This document shows, in pieces, positions 46,508 through 56,969 of a stretch of DNA of 64,000 nucleotides (position 1 is the first letter of the stretch; each line of letters starts with the position of its first letter). The DNA comes from Cordia subcordata (lineage: Eukaryota; Streptophyta; Magnoliopsida; Boraginales; Cordiaceae), in contig JAPTOF010000026.1 of NCBI GenBank assembly GCA_028554755.1, forward strand, positions 868,001 through 932,000, read 5' to 3'. Both the position numbers and the translations under genes were made by a program. Under the pieces are notes generated by a model. The model was not told where the DNA came from. It saw only the letters and a program-made list of their open reading frames with translations, and did no database searches.

Positions 46508-47266
46508 ACTAGTTTGGCTTTTAGTTTAAAATACAATTTTGTAAAAAGGCCTTTCAGAAACAAATTTTTGGTTAAAAAGGCTTCTAGTCAAAAAGGAAAT
46601 ACGATTGGTTATTTGTAGATGAAACGGACTTTTATTAAATGAAATATATATTTTTTTTTTACATTTGAAAATAATGGTTAGTTGTCCAAATTATTACCAG
46701 AAAGGCATCTTGAAACTTATAATATAAACTATTATTTGCTAGACATGATATAAATAAAAATTCATTAAATTACATTAAGAATTAATAAATTATTATAAAA
46801 CTAAAATTAAAAATTTAAATTATTAAACATTTAAATTATTATTTTTAATTGAATTATTATCTGTTTAAGTTATGTTCTAGTTATTCTTTTTTAATTAAGT
46901 AAATTTAGTTATTTATTATTTTATTTTATTTTATTTTATTTTATTAAGGTTTTTAACTATATTTTATTTTTATTATATTTTATTATTTTGTTTATTTTTA
47001 ATTATAATTTTAAATTCAAAAATATTAATAACAATAATAATGATGATACTTTTGTAAAACAAGAAAATCTAAAACTCCTTCCTGCAAACAATAAAGGGAG
47101 AAGGGAAAAAAAACTAACTCTTCTTTTGAGCCTAAAACTTTGTGGACATTTGGCTCAAATTGAGTTTTAGGATGGAAAACCAAACACCCTCTTTTTTTCA
47201 AATGGACTTTTTTTGCTGCAAAAGTCAATTTGTCTCTCCAAAACAAAAAGCCAAACTGGCTCTCAT
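46508..47266. mobile_element. Nested element with AGTTTGGCTTTT termini
   Basis: ACTAGTTTGGCTTTT at the left is matched by the inverse AAAAAGCCAAACTGGC at the right. The segment interrupts the left arm of the surrounding foldback: matching arm sequence stops at about 46507 and resumes at about 47290. Non-coding, about 760 bp. Confidence 0.55.
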
Positions 47267-47567
47267 TGTTTTCTGCTCTTTTTTTTTCTTTGTGTCATTT
47301 TACAAGACTTAAATCTTAACCAACCAGATTAAAAAAATTAAAGGCCTATTTGAATTGTTTTAGGAAAAAAAATAATTTTTGTTTATGCAAAATCACATGT
47401 TTTGAAGTATTTAGATTAACTTTAAAAAGAGATCAAACTCTAAAATGAGGTTTTTTTTTTTTTTGTAAAATTAGATATTTGAGACTTTTTTTAAAAAAAA
47501 AAACTTTTTCAAAAGTTCTATGCAACAAGTATTTTTTTTTTTTTTAAAAAAAGAAGCAATACAAACT

Positions 47568-48197
47568 AGGGGTGAGAAAAAATTGTATCAAACCGAAAAC
47601 CAAACTGAAGTAAATTGAGTTTGGTCTATTTAATTTGGTTTGGTTATGTTTTAGAAAAATTTCGGCCTATTTGGTTTTGTTTCGTTAGCAAGATTAAAAA
47701 AATAAATCAAATAAACCAAAAAACTAAATTATATTTTATATATTAAATAAATTTAATATTTTATACCCGTACCATAAATCATTCATATTGTAAACTATTT
47801 AACTAAAAACAAAATGCTCTTTTCTTGGTACATATTTCTAAGTCGTCGGATTTATTTTCATTTGGATTAATTGAACTTTTTAATTTTAACAAATTTAATT
47901 AGGATTTATATATTTAACTACGCTTCATTATATATGTCATGATATACGTTAATGAATAAAAGTGATTAGTTTAGGTTTTATTGTATTTTCACGCAATAAT
48001 GTACCCCTTTTCTTTTTTTTAGTTTTTTTTTAAAATTTTATTGTTCAATCTCAGTTTTAATTGAATTAAACCAAATAGACCAAAATATATCTTGGTTTCG
48101 GTCTTTTTAATTTTTAAACAATTCAACTCAGTTCGATTTTCAAATTAAAAAAAAAAAAGAGTTCGGTTCGATTTATAACCGAATGCTCATCTCTAAT
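47568..48197. mobile_element. hAT-like non-autonomous element with GGTTTGGTT/CGGTTCGAT-rich ends
   Basis: Left terminus CTAGGGGTGAG followed by CAAACCGAAAACC. The right terminus read inward is TTAGAGATGAGCATTCGG followed by TTATAAATCGAACCGAACTC. This TAGGGGTGAGCA...GGTTCGGTT type is common in plant genomes. It interrupts the left arm of the foldback. Duplicated flanks are decayed. Confidence 0.6.
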
Positions 48198-48420
48198 TTA
48201 AAGAAGCCCTAAATGGAGAAAAGAAGATAGAAGTACTATCTAAAAATGAAATCAAGGAAAAAATATTATAATTTATTAAAATGCTTTTTAAAGAACCTGT
48301 TTAAACTTTCTAAAAGCTACAATTTCTAAAAAAGCTAGCCAGTACATTCGTCTAGCAGAAGTTTGTTTTTAAGAAAATAGTGACTTCATCGCTTCCGCCA
48401 ATCGTGAGTAGCGATACTCA

Positions 48421-48541
48421 GAGGGTGTTTGGTTTTGCTTATTTGGTGCTTATAAGTACTTAAATAACAAAAAATATGTAAAATGATATTTTTTTAGGTG
48501 TTTATAAGCAACCAAAAAAAACAAAACCAAACACCCTCTTA
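48421..48541. mobile_element. MITE with GAGGGTGTTTGGTTTTG termini
   Basis: GAGGGTGTTTGGTTTTG and its inverse CAAAACCAAACACCCTC enclose about 85 bp with ACTTATAAGC-type words. Same TIR family as the MITE in the reductase intron 1. Confidence 0.8.
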
Positions 48542-49189
48542 GAAGACTTATTTAATCTTTAACTACATGAACATGCTTGCAACAAAATAATTAATCAAAA
48601 TTTTATAATAATATTTTCGATGATTTCATTTTTAGATAGTATTTTTATTTTCTTTCCCCTATTTAGGACTTCTTTAGATTGCTTTAAAAAAGTACTTTTT
48701 GCATATAACTTTTAAAAAAAGTATTTTTTTGAGAGAAAAAAAAACTTAGATATCTAACTTTAAGGGAAAAAAAATTTAGATTTTGAGCTTTTTCTAAAAG
48801 TTAATCTAAATACATTAATAACATGTGATTTTTCATTTAAAAAAAGTAGTTTTTCTTAAAAACAATCCAAATAGGCCTTCATTTTCTTTTTATTTGGTTG
48901 TTTAAGTTTTAAGAGTCTTGTAAAATGCAATCGAAAGAGCAAAAAAAAAAAATTAGTCTTATAAGACTTATCTCTTTGAGAAAAAAAAGAAAAAGAAAAA
49001 GTAAAAGTATTGTAAGACTTATCTCTTTGTGAATGCTTAAAGCATCCCTCTTGTCTGGCAAAAAGCTGGCCAAAGCATTTTGGAGACGTTTATTCAATAT
49101 TTTCAAAATCCACTTCAAACTTATAATATTTTTATGATAAAAAATTAAAATTATAATATTTTAAAAAATCCGTAAGATTGCAATTTATG

Positions 49190-50590
49190 TGCATAGAATT
49201 TGGGAACTTTGACATATATGGTACGTGATATCAATAAGAACATAACATAAATAAAGCAATCATTATGTCATTCTTGCTTTTTTTTTCCCCCAATTATGAA
49301 AATCCACACATGGCTACTATTACGACTCTAAGCAAGTTAAATAATAAAACGTATGCTTGTCAGACCATGCTCTGTAAGTTAAAAAAATTTCGTGATTTAT
49401 TATAAATGCACAGTTTTACTGTAATATTAAAAGTCTTACAGTAAATTTCTATTTTGAGTAAAAGTTATACACACAGTCTTATATCATCTAACACCCCTTT
49501 AACAATACTAAAATTTGCACGAAAAAAGATATTAATAACGTTACCCCAATTGTTGAATTTCTATCGTGGTCAAATCCATACGCAATAGGCCATGCTGCCA
49601 TCAAAAGCCCTCTCATCAATCCTTTCATGCATTCCACAAATCCATATCATCCTTAGAAAAGCCCGCACGGAATCTCTTCGTAGCCCTGAAATCGCTTCTC
49701 AAATCTCAGCACTCCTCTGCCACCCTGACTCAGCTGCCGGCGACAACAGCATCTACCCGTTGGCTTTATGACACCTTTCAATCAATTTGGTTGTCCTCCG
49801 GTTCTTGCCGATCATCATTGGCATTTACTTCTCTCGGCGTTTGAAGCCCTTCTTTTAGCTCTATAGAAATGGCCATGACCATTAGAGTTAGCATCACTGA
49901 TTTGTCTCATTCGAGTATCTACCATGAAACCGACCAAACAAACAAACAAACAAACACCCACCTAAAGAATTGAACATTGCTGTGGTATCTCCAAGTTTGG
50001 AGCCTTGCAGCACTGTTCGATCAACCCAAGATATCACAGCTGCCTGTTGATTCTAGATTGAGTTTTTGGGAGTTTTGCAAGATTTGGGTTGGTCAAGATG
50101 GTGACGTCTACAATGATTTTGATGATGGAATGCAATCACTGGAAGAAAGTTAAGATGGGATCATTAGTTCCTTACTACTACAAGTAGGAGTACTCTTTAT
50201 TTATTTATTGGTTATTTTCTCATCTAACTAGAGAAAGTTCAAACACGGACACTGAATTTTTCCAGGAACAAGTCGTGTAAATAAACAACAATTTTGATTC
50301 ATTAGATTATTTTGTTCATTTTTGGGTGAAATTTTACTTACCCATGTTTAATAGTTTGAGTTGTGCAAATGAACAAGGAAGGAAAGAAAAAAAATTGAAC
50401 AATTGGGGTAAACATATAAAGGTGTGCGTGAAATTTTTAATCACCATAAGAGTTTGTTGCGAGACTTTTGGCACTATGAGAAAGTATTGTACATTTATGA
50501 TAGATTATAGTAAAGCCTGGTGTATTTTATTCAAAAAAAAAATTTTAAAGACTGTTTCCTGCCTAAAATCAGACACATAGTGCAGCCACG
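49190..50590. other. Intergenic; 92-codon open frame 49566-49844 unassigned
   Basis: The frame 49566-49844 begins with a non-ATG codon and reads ...SFHAFHKSISSLEKPARN... It has no domain I recognise. The region downstream has a GAC/GAT-rich stretch and AAACAAACAAAC words. It could be a gene fragment; no splice-consistent partner exon was found. Confidence 0.3.
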
Positions 50591-50729
50591 TCATTCATTA
50601 TCTCCTGTCGGTTGACTTTTCTTATTAATGACTATTGGCCCTTCATAATACATATTAATATTTTTTAAACCTTAGCTTCCTCCAGACGCTATTGTCGCTA
50701 GCCTCCTACAGGAGATAATGAATGACAAT
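50591..50729. repeat. Small foldback (about 140 bp)
   Basis: CATTCATTATCTCCTGT (from 50593) is repeated inverted as ACAGGAGATAATGAATG (ending 50726). Likely a MITE remnant. Confidence 0.75.
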
Positions 50730-50989
50730 AGCGTAACTACTTAATATTTTATGATTTGTTTATATTTAAGTTATTTTTGTTATCTAAATTTCTCTGAATC
50801 AACCTTAATTTTAATAAGGTATGCTATGCATATATTTCAGCAATATGCCATTTACGTTTGTATGCTAAATAAATAATGCGATCATATTGCAGAAAGTAAA
50901 TTATGTAATTAATGGCCCAATTATTGTATTTTTATATTGTTTCTCTTTACAAAAGTATAATTTATGATGCATGTTGATATGGGTAAAAT

Positions 50990-51960
50990 CCTCTCACCAA
51001 TGAGATGATGCCACGCGTACAAGAGATGCGGTCCCACGATTATGGTCGAACCCAAGTGGTATTGCTTCGGCCAATGCTTGGTATCCTTCTCCCCGTGGCC
51101 ACACCGTGTGCACGAGGCTTCGACCTAATTATCATGATGAGCACTCCCTAGACGAAGCAAGAAAAGCGTGTTGTGACAACGCGGGATCGAGTCCGTGTGG
51201 CGGCAGTACTCCGCTGAAATATTGCGGGGGCTGTTGCTGGATTTCCACGCCCGTTGGTCCTCTCCCTGGTCGGGCTGCCACTCATGCACATCCCTCGATT
51301 TACCTCCCGCCTGGTTAAGGGACCTCTGGCCAGGTGGGAAAGGGGTTCTCCTTTGGTTAACCCTTTTAAAAAAAAGAAAAGCGTGTTGTGGCCAACATCT
51401 TAGCTAGTCAATCGTGGCCGAAGTCATGCAGTGGGGCTTTGTACACTTCACTCAGCCATCAATTAAATGACCAGTGCCCAAGGGTGCTGCTTCAGCCATT
51501 CTAGAAAGCTTAGCAATGACATCATTGCTTCCCCAAAAGGGAGGAGGCAAAGGTTATGGAGAACGGTTAGAGCAATTAAGGTATCACGAGAGAAGTAATG
51601 CTCGTAAGTGGTGTCCAAACACCTATAAATTCCCCCTCATATTATGGACAAGGGGACTTTACTTCTCTCAACTCATTTTATACTATTGGTTACATATTCT
51701 CTCTACATCTTGAAAGTTAATTAACTTAAGCATCGAAAATGAAATCGAGGAAATGTTCCGGTCCTTTTTTTTGTAGGACAAAGCGGCCTACACCTCCTTT
51801 GGAGGACGAAGCACCATCAATGCCCTTCGGAGCTCATAGCAACACTTAAGCTCTATAAAGCCTAGGAACAACCAACCCCTTTCCAGTGATAGAGAGTATC
51901 ACTATTGCTTCGGAGTTAGCAAAGAATTCCATAAATTACTTATGTGGAAAAGATCAATTT
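50990..51960 (+). other. LTR-like fragment, GC-richer than surroundings, carrying a SINE
   Basis: Words such as GGCCGAAGTCATGC, CACCTATAAATTCCCCC (TATA-like, about 51620-51636), TTAACTTAAGCATCG and CTTCGGAG resemble plant Ty3-type LTRs, including the promoter and the transcribed ending. No partner LTR, primer site or coding part was found. Confidence 0.45.
51161..51390 (+). mobile_element. 5'-truncated SINE (200 bp) with 15-bp target duplications
   Basis: GAAAAGCGTGTTGTG occurs exactly at 51161-51175 and 51376-51390. The 200-bp body has a B-box GGATCGAGTCC (51184-51194) near its start, no A-box, an internal CCAGGTGGGAAAGGGGTTCT block, and ends TTTTAAAAAAAA. It is a different family from the two 99-bp SINEs. 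Confidence 0.82.
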
Positions 51961-53870
51961 CCCTACCATATCACATGTGATTACATAAATCCTTGACAAG
52001 AATATTAAAACACTCATGCAACTTTAAAATTTAAAATATTCTAAGTAATTTATATCACATCAACATACATTTATCACATTATTCTAAAGTATTGTGTTAT
52101 TATATATCGTTTGCTAGATTGTTTCATAACGAACATACTTACATATTTTCAACTAAAAAAAAACTTATGCAATATCTTTTTGTCACTGATATATCTACTC
52201 TATAATGTTACGTTTTTGGTTTTTTATCTTTTTATCATTGACTATCGGGTATATTTTCATTATGTCAAATTGATATAATTACATGTATATTTATATATAA
52301 AGTAATTGGTTTTGTACCCGTGCAAACGCACAGACTCTAAACTGGTGTGCAACTAATGCACATAACTCAACGTGGCCGATCCATATGATTTTATATTAAA
52401 AACATAGCGGATCCATAAACACGTAGCATTTTGATGTGATTTAATATTAAAAAAAAAAAACATAGCGGATTTTTAAAAAATCAATTGCAGAGACAAAAAA
52501 GTGTTAAAATTTGATCTCAACCAATTAAAAGTAAAACAAAATTTCTTCAGAAACAGGTTTTTAGTATGATATATGTTATAGCATTTGTTAGATTTAATGA
52601 AACTAATATCAAAAAATAAAAACACTACTATAATGAAAGTTAAATAAATTAATCTTGAACTATATCTTAATTTGAAGCCACTAAAATTGTTTTTAATAAC
52701 TCGCAACAATACTTTAGCAACGTTAAGGTAAGCATGCCTAAACTAAGGGCTTCTTCTCCCTTTCCAACTTCTTTAATCTTTATAGTGATGGGCAAACCAA
52801 TCCTATATTCTATTTACAAACTATTAATATTCCAGATGGGAGATAAGACTTAACTTAGAACTTTACTCAGCCCCCATCATGTTGCTCCAATAATTCAAAC
52901 AAACTGTACACTTTATATATCACACACTGCAGAATAATATTAACCAAACGGACCTAGGCCCGACTGTAATGATCACCTTAAAAATATTTTGGGCCTAACC
53001 GGTCAACTTTAATTGATGTTTTAAAATTATGAGAGTAAAATGCACGTTACTCCCTTGTAGTTTATATAAGTAGCTGATTACAAGCTAATTTTATACTCTC
53101 GTAAGTGGTGATGTGTAAGGTTAAAAAGATCATTAACTTCAAAGGTATAAATTATGTGATAAATCCCTAACATTATTATTTTTCTCTCACTGAACTTTTA
53201 CTGTTTTAAAATTTTCATGTTAATTCATAATATTTTACCACATGACCAAATTAGTCCCTAAACAATCACGTTAGTTTTTATTATTTAAAAAATTTTATAT
53301 CGGTCCTTTATATTTAACAAGATTATTCAAATTAGTGCAAATATAAGTAAAATATGAAGATTTTTAAACTATTTAAATTAGTCTATAATATTTTAAGGAC
53401 ATAATCAAATTAGCCCTTAAACATAGTCAAAGTTTTCATTATTTCAATATATTTATATTAGTCCTTAATATTTCACAATTTATTCAAATTAGCACCATCA
53501 CATAATATAATATTATAGGATATAAATTTTAGAGATATCGTACATTAACAAATGAGGAAATTATGTTATAAGTAACAATTTTTTCTTAAGTTAGTCCCTG
53601 TTATTTTTAAATATTCAAATAAGAATAATGGTACAAAAATTACTACAAAAAATGAAATGATATTTAGTAATTCTTCTATCTATTAATTTAAGAGGCTTTC
53701 GGAGATGCCATATAATCTTTTAATTAATTTTTTGGTTTATCTTCATCAAATACTCTTTAATACTAATAAATCTATGTAATCACTACAAGTCAAAATGGTT
53801 GAGGCATGTCATTGAATTATTCAAGTGAATATTAATAGTTATAACTTTTTGAATTTAATGGTATCATATT
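51961..53870. other. Intergenic, AT-rich; diverged 163-bp direct repeats near 53.25-53.5 kb
   Basis: No gene. AAATTAGTCCCTAAAC and AAATTAGCCCTTAAAC blocks, each followed by TTTTCATTATTT-like and TTCAAATTAG words, repeat with a spacing of about 163 bp. A phrase GTACCCGTGCAAACGCAC at 52315 resembles a repeat-element end but could not be assigned. Confidence 0.4.
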
Positions 53871-53879
53871 CATAGGATA

Positions 53880-54060
53880 TTTTTAAAAAAAATAAAAAAA
53901 CACAAGACTTAATTTTTATAGACATTTAGAAATAATAAAAACCACACAAGAAACCTAAACACACACACAAAAAATCACATCTATAGATATTTAGAAAACT
54001 AAAACAACATACAAAAAACTTAAATAAACCTATGGAAAACATGGGATATGAAATGACTAA
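53880..54060 (+). mobile_element. Helitron-like 3' end
   Basis: AATTTTTATAGACATTTAGAAATAATAAAA, AATCACATCTATAGATATTTAGAAAACT and the hairpin CCTATGGAAAACATGGG (54029-54045), followed by CTAA next to T (54057-54060), match the 3' ends of the array in the reductase intron 3. Confidence 0.65.
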
Positions 54061-54273
54061 TTTTGGTATAAATGTGTAATGAATCCGTTAAACACAGAGA
54101 TTGGAACAAGTTTTTCTTTTTTGGCCATTTTCTTATTCTCCTCTAAACTTCACCAAAATGCACACATACTTGACACATATTTATACATTTCCTCCATTTT
54201 TGTTGCTCAAACTTCGTCCAAAGTATATACACACGCATATGCAATAAGTTTCAATTTTTCGTCTATAAATTGG

Positions 54274-55342
54274 AGATAATGACCAAACTAACTATATTTA
54301 TAACTTTTGTACCAAAATAACTAACTTCTCAAAAAAATGAGTTAAGTGACCATCTTAAGATACTTTATGTCTTGAAGACACAAAGTTCAAATAAAAACAC
54401 CATGACACGGCTAACACTCATAGCAAAATCCGCCACATAAGTAGGTGATTAGATTTTCTAACTTTGTGTCTTCTAAAGACACAAAGTTATCTTTTATTTT
54501 TTTTTCCCCATAACACACTAATGTTGTGTGTATATTTGTAATTTCAATAATAATTTTAATCTGAAAATTAAAAATACTAACAATATATGAACTAAATAAT
54601 AAAATTAAAAAATATTAATAAAAATTAAATAATTTAACATTGAAATAACTAAAAAATTGAAAACTAAAAATTAGAAAATTTAATATTGAAATGATTAAAA
54701 ATTTAAAAAAATGAAATTGAAAATTTTAAAAATTTTAAAATTTAAAACCAAAAATTAAAAAAATTTAACATTAGAATAATTATACAAAGGTTATAATTTA
54801 GAGTTATCACATATTTGAAAAATTAAGATGTCTTTGTAAGGTTTATAGTTCAACATCTATACATCATTTCATTGCTCTTTTGATGATAAACACTTTACGG
54901 TGCATACCTTTACTAAGTTTGTTTTTCTTTGTCTCATCATTCCTTGTAATCTTTTGTACCATAGGTAAGATGCCTCCTGGATTCAAAAGTTGCTTATCTG
55001 GGAGAAAAGGAAGTTCTGTATTAGTCTATGGTAATAATGTCTTTGACAAATATCAACATGGTGAATTATGTTAATAACAAGCATAGCAATAGAATTAATG
55101 AATTAGGACAACAACAAGTAGAACAACAAAATTAGAGACATAATGCTTAACGTCACCAACCACTTAATATGACATGGATTTTACATCTCAACAAAATATT
55201 TGACATGTCAAGGCCATGAGTATTGGTATACAGTTGAATACATATTAGACGAGGAGACTTTGGCAATTCCATTATTATTTTTTGCTTTTGGTTATTTGTA
55301 TGATTAATGTGTTTTGAGTTATTAAATAATGGAATGGTTTAT
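54274..55342. repeat. Left TIR of MULE-like element
   Basis: About 1069 bp, inverted relative to 59101-60185; AT-rich with a coding-free core of AAATTTAAAA words. Small open frames in it are not genes. Confidence 0.85.
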
Positions 55343-55822
55343 AGCAGGATGGCGATCAGACAATAGGCATACCCCTTCCTTGTCTTTAACAATCTCGTGA
55401 CGCAAATATATCAAGAACCATGACCGGTTAGATGCGTCTTCCTTTTCCACAACAGCAAAGGCAAGTGACAAGATATGATTGTCGCCATCCATGGAAGTTG
55501 CAATTACCAATTTACCCTTGTATTTTCCATACAAGTGTGTTCCATCTACACTTATAATAGGCCAACAATATTTAAATGCCTCAATGCATGCACCAAAAGC
55601 CCAAAAAGCCGGCTTAAAAACGTGTGGTGACTCAATTATGTCCGCTTCCCTTGTTTCTGTGTTGTAAAAGAATTGAGTTCCAGGGTTTTCATTCATCACA
55701 GCTGCCAAGTGTGTTCCTTCCCTTGTTTTCATTCTTGCAATTTGTGGGCTTTGACAACAATCAACCACATTCTTTTTTAGCTTATTGACTGCATCCTTAG
55801 ACATTAAAGACACAGACTTCAA
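55322..55822 (-). pseudogene. MuDR/MULE transposase fragment
   Basis: 166 codons on the minus strand. It starts in the pre-catalytic region (MNENPGTQFFYNTE) and continues KPAFWAFGACIEAFKYCWPI. The first DDE-type aspartate lies in SVDGTHLYGKYKG, and the next in LLSDRHPAI. MULE transposases (the MULE domain) have the first aspartate in this DGTHL context. The N-terminus is cut off by the foldback at 55826 and the C-terminus ends at the inner edge of the left TIR, so the third acidic residue and zinc-knuckle are missing. Not active. Confidence 0.9.
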
Positions 55823-55825
55823 ATG

Positions 55826-56336
55826 TGGACGTTGAAGACACGAACTTCATATTTGGACGTTGATCTTCGGAACTTCAACTTAAGAACTCGAGGTAATTCC
55901 ATGTCATTCCAATGTCGGTCGATTTGAAGCTGACATGGAGCTCTAAATTCGTGTTTCAAAATACGAAGTTGAAACATAGTCATTTTCCTCATTTTTTTGT
56001 AAACTTTGTCATTTTGGTATATAAAATTATAGAGTTAGTCATTTAACTCATTAACTCTATAAATTGTGCCACGTAACTTGTGTTTCAAGAAGATGAGTTC
56101 GTGACTTCAATTTGTCAGTTAATGAGTTAAACGACTACCTCTTTAATTTTGTATACCAAAATGACAAAGTTTACAAACAAATGAGGAAAATGACCATGTT
56201 TCAACTTTGTATTTTGAAAACACGAATTTAGAGCTCTATGTTAACTTCAGATCGACCAAGTAGGAGTGATGTGGAATTATCTCGAGTTCGTGAGTTGAAG
56301 TTTCAAAGAGGAGACTTCGTGTTTTCAACGTCCGAA
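55826..56336. repeat. Foldback element inside the MULE-like element
   Basis: Left arm words GGACGTTGAAGACACGAACT, AACTCGAGGTAATTCC, GGAGCTCTAAATTCGTG and TTTTGGTATA recur inverted in the right arm (to 56336). The centre is near 56095. It shares AATGAGTTAA and TACCAAAATGAC words with the outer part of the TIRs, so it may be a small relative of the MULE family. Confidence 0.75.
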
Positions 56337-56635
56337 GATTAAGCTTAGTTCCTGACAAGAAACGAAAAAATTAAAACAACTTCTTTGGATTTTGAAGATC
56401 CGAACCCTTTCTTTGGATGTTGCACACACAAGGTTAAAACTAATGCTTTAATTTGGTGAAGACTTGGTCAAAAACACAAAAGGTCCCTGTCAGTGCAAAA
56501 GAAACATAACAAAGATTTGTGGGTTTCCACTGTGGTCCTGCTTCAAAGAGAGGGAAAAAAATGAAGAAGAAGCCAAGCCAACAAATTATTCCTAGTGGTC
56601 CTTCTTGAAAAAGGTTAGTGCTTTCTCTCTCTTTT

Positions 56636-56651
56636 ATATATTTATATATAC

Positions 56652-56690
<39 letters not shown>
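56636..56690. repeat. (TA)n microsatellite
   Basis: TATATATACATATACA passes into an uninterrupted AT run. The open frame across it is not a gene. Confidence 0.88.
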
Positions 56691-56969
56691 CATGTCACAT
56701 ACAACCTTGTGTAAGAAAGTTCTCTACAATGTATTTGGTAATCTTCATGAGCCGCTATATATTATGCAAAATGAGATGCATGTAGGGATAAGGTGTTTTG
56801 ATACTGTTGGAATATATTTGAAAAGGGTCTGCAAGAAAGTGACATTAACTATAAGCAAAAACCCAAAAGTTGGATCAAAGTTTTCAACACTTGAAGCTAA
56901 ATTGTTGATCTACAAATTTAATGATAAAATGTAACACCCAATATATTAAACATTGAAAAATAAGCTAAA

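Larger units (their letters stand above)
46132..49185. mobile_element. Long-arm foldback / non-autonomous MULE-like element, itself interrupted
   Basis: Left-arm blocks reappear inverted on the right. Examples are GTGGATTTTGAAAATATTG (46202) with its complement near 49110, TTCACAAAGAGATAAGTCTT (46345) near 49020, and AAAGGCCTATTTGAATTG (47341) near 48870. ACTATCTAAAAATGAAATCA (48236) has its complement near 48630. The left arm is split by insertions at 46508-47266 and 47568-48197, and a MITE sits in the loop. Arms total several hundred bp. No transposase was seen. Ends are approximate and no target duplication was identified. Confidence 0.65.

Noticed and set aside
51106..51407. Cys/Gly/Pro-rich frames that could suggest a small secreted protein
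   Set aside because: They lie in the SINE with exact target duplications; the Cys/Gly/Pro content follows the SINE's GC-rich body.
52315..52335. GTACCCGTGCAAACGCAC as a Helitron-type hairpin
   Set aside because: No CTRR end follows at the right distance and no partner 5' end was found.
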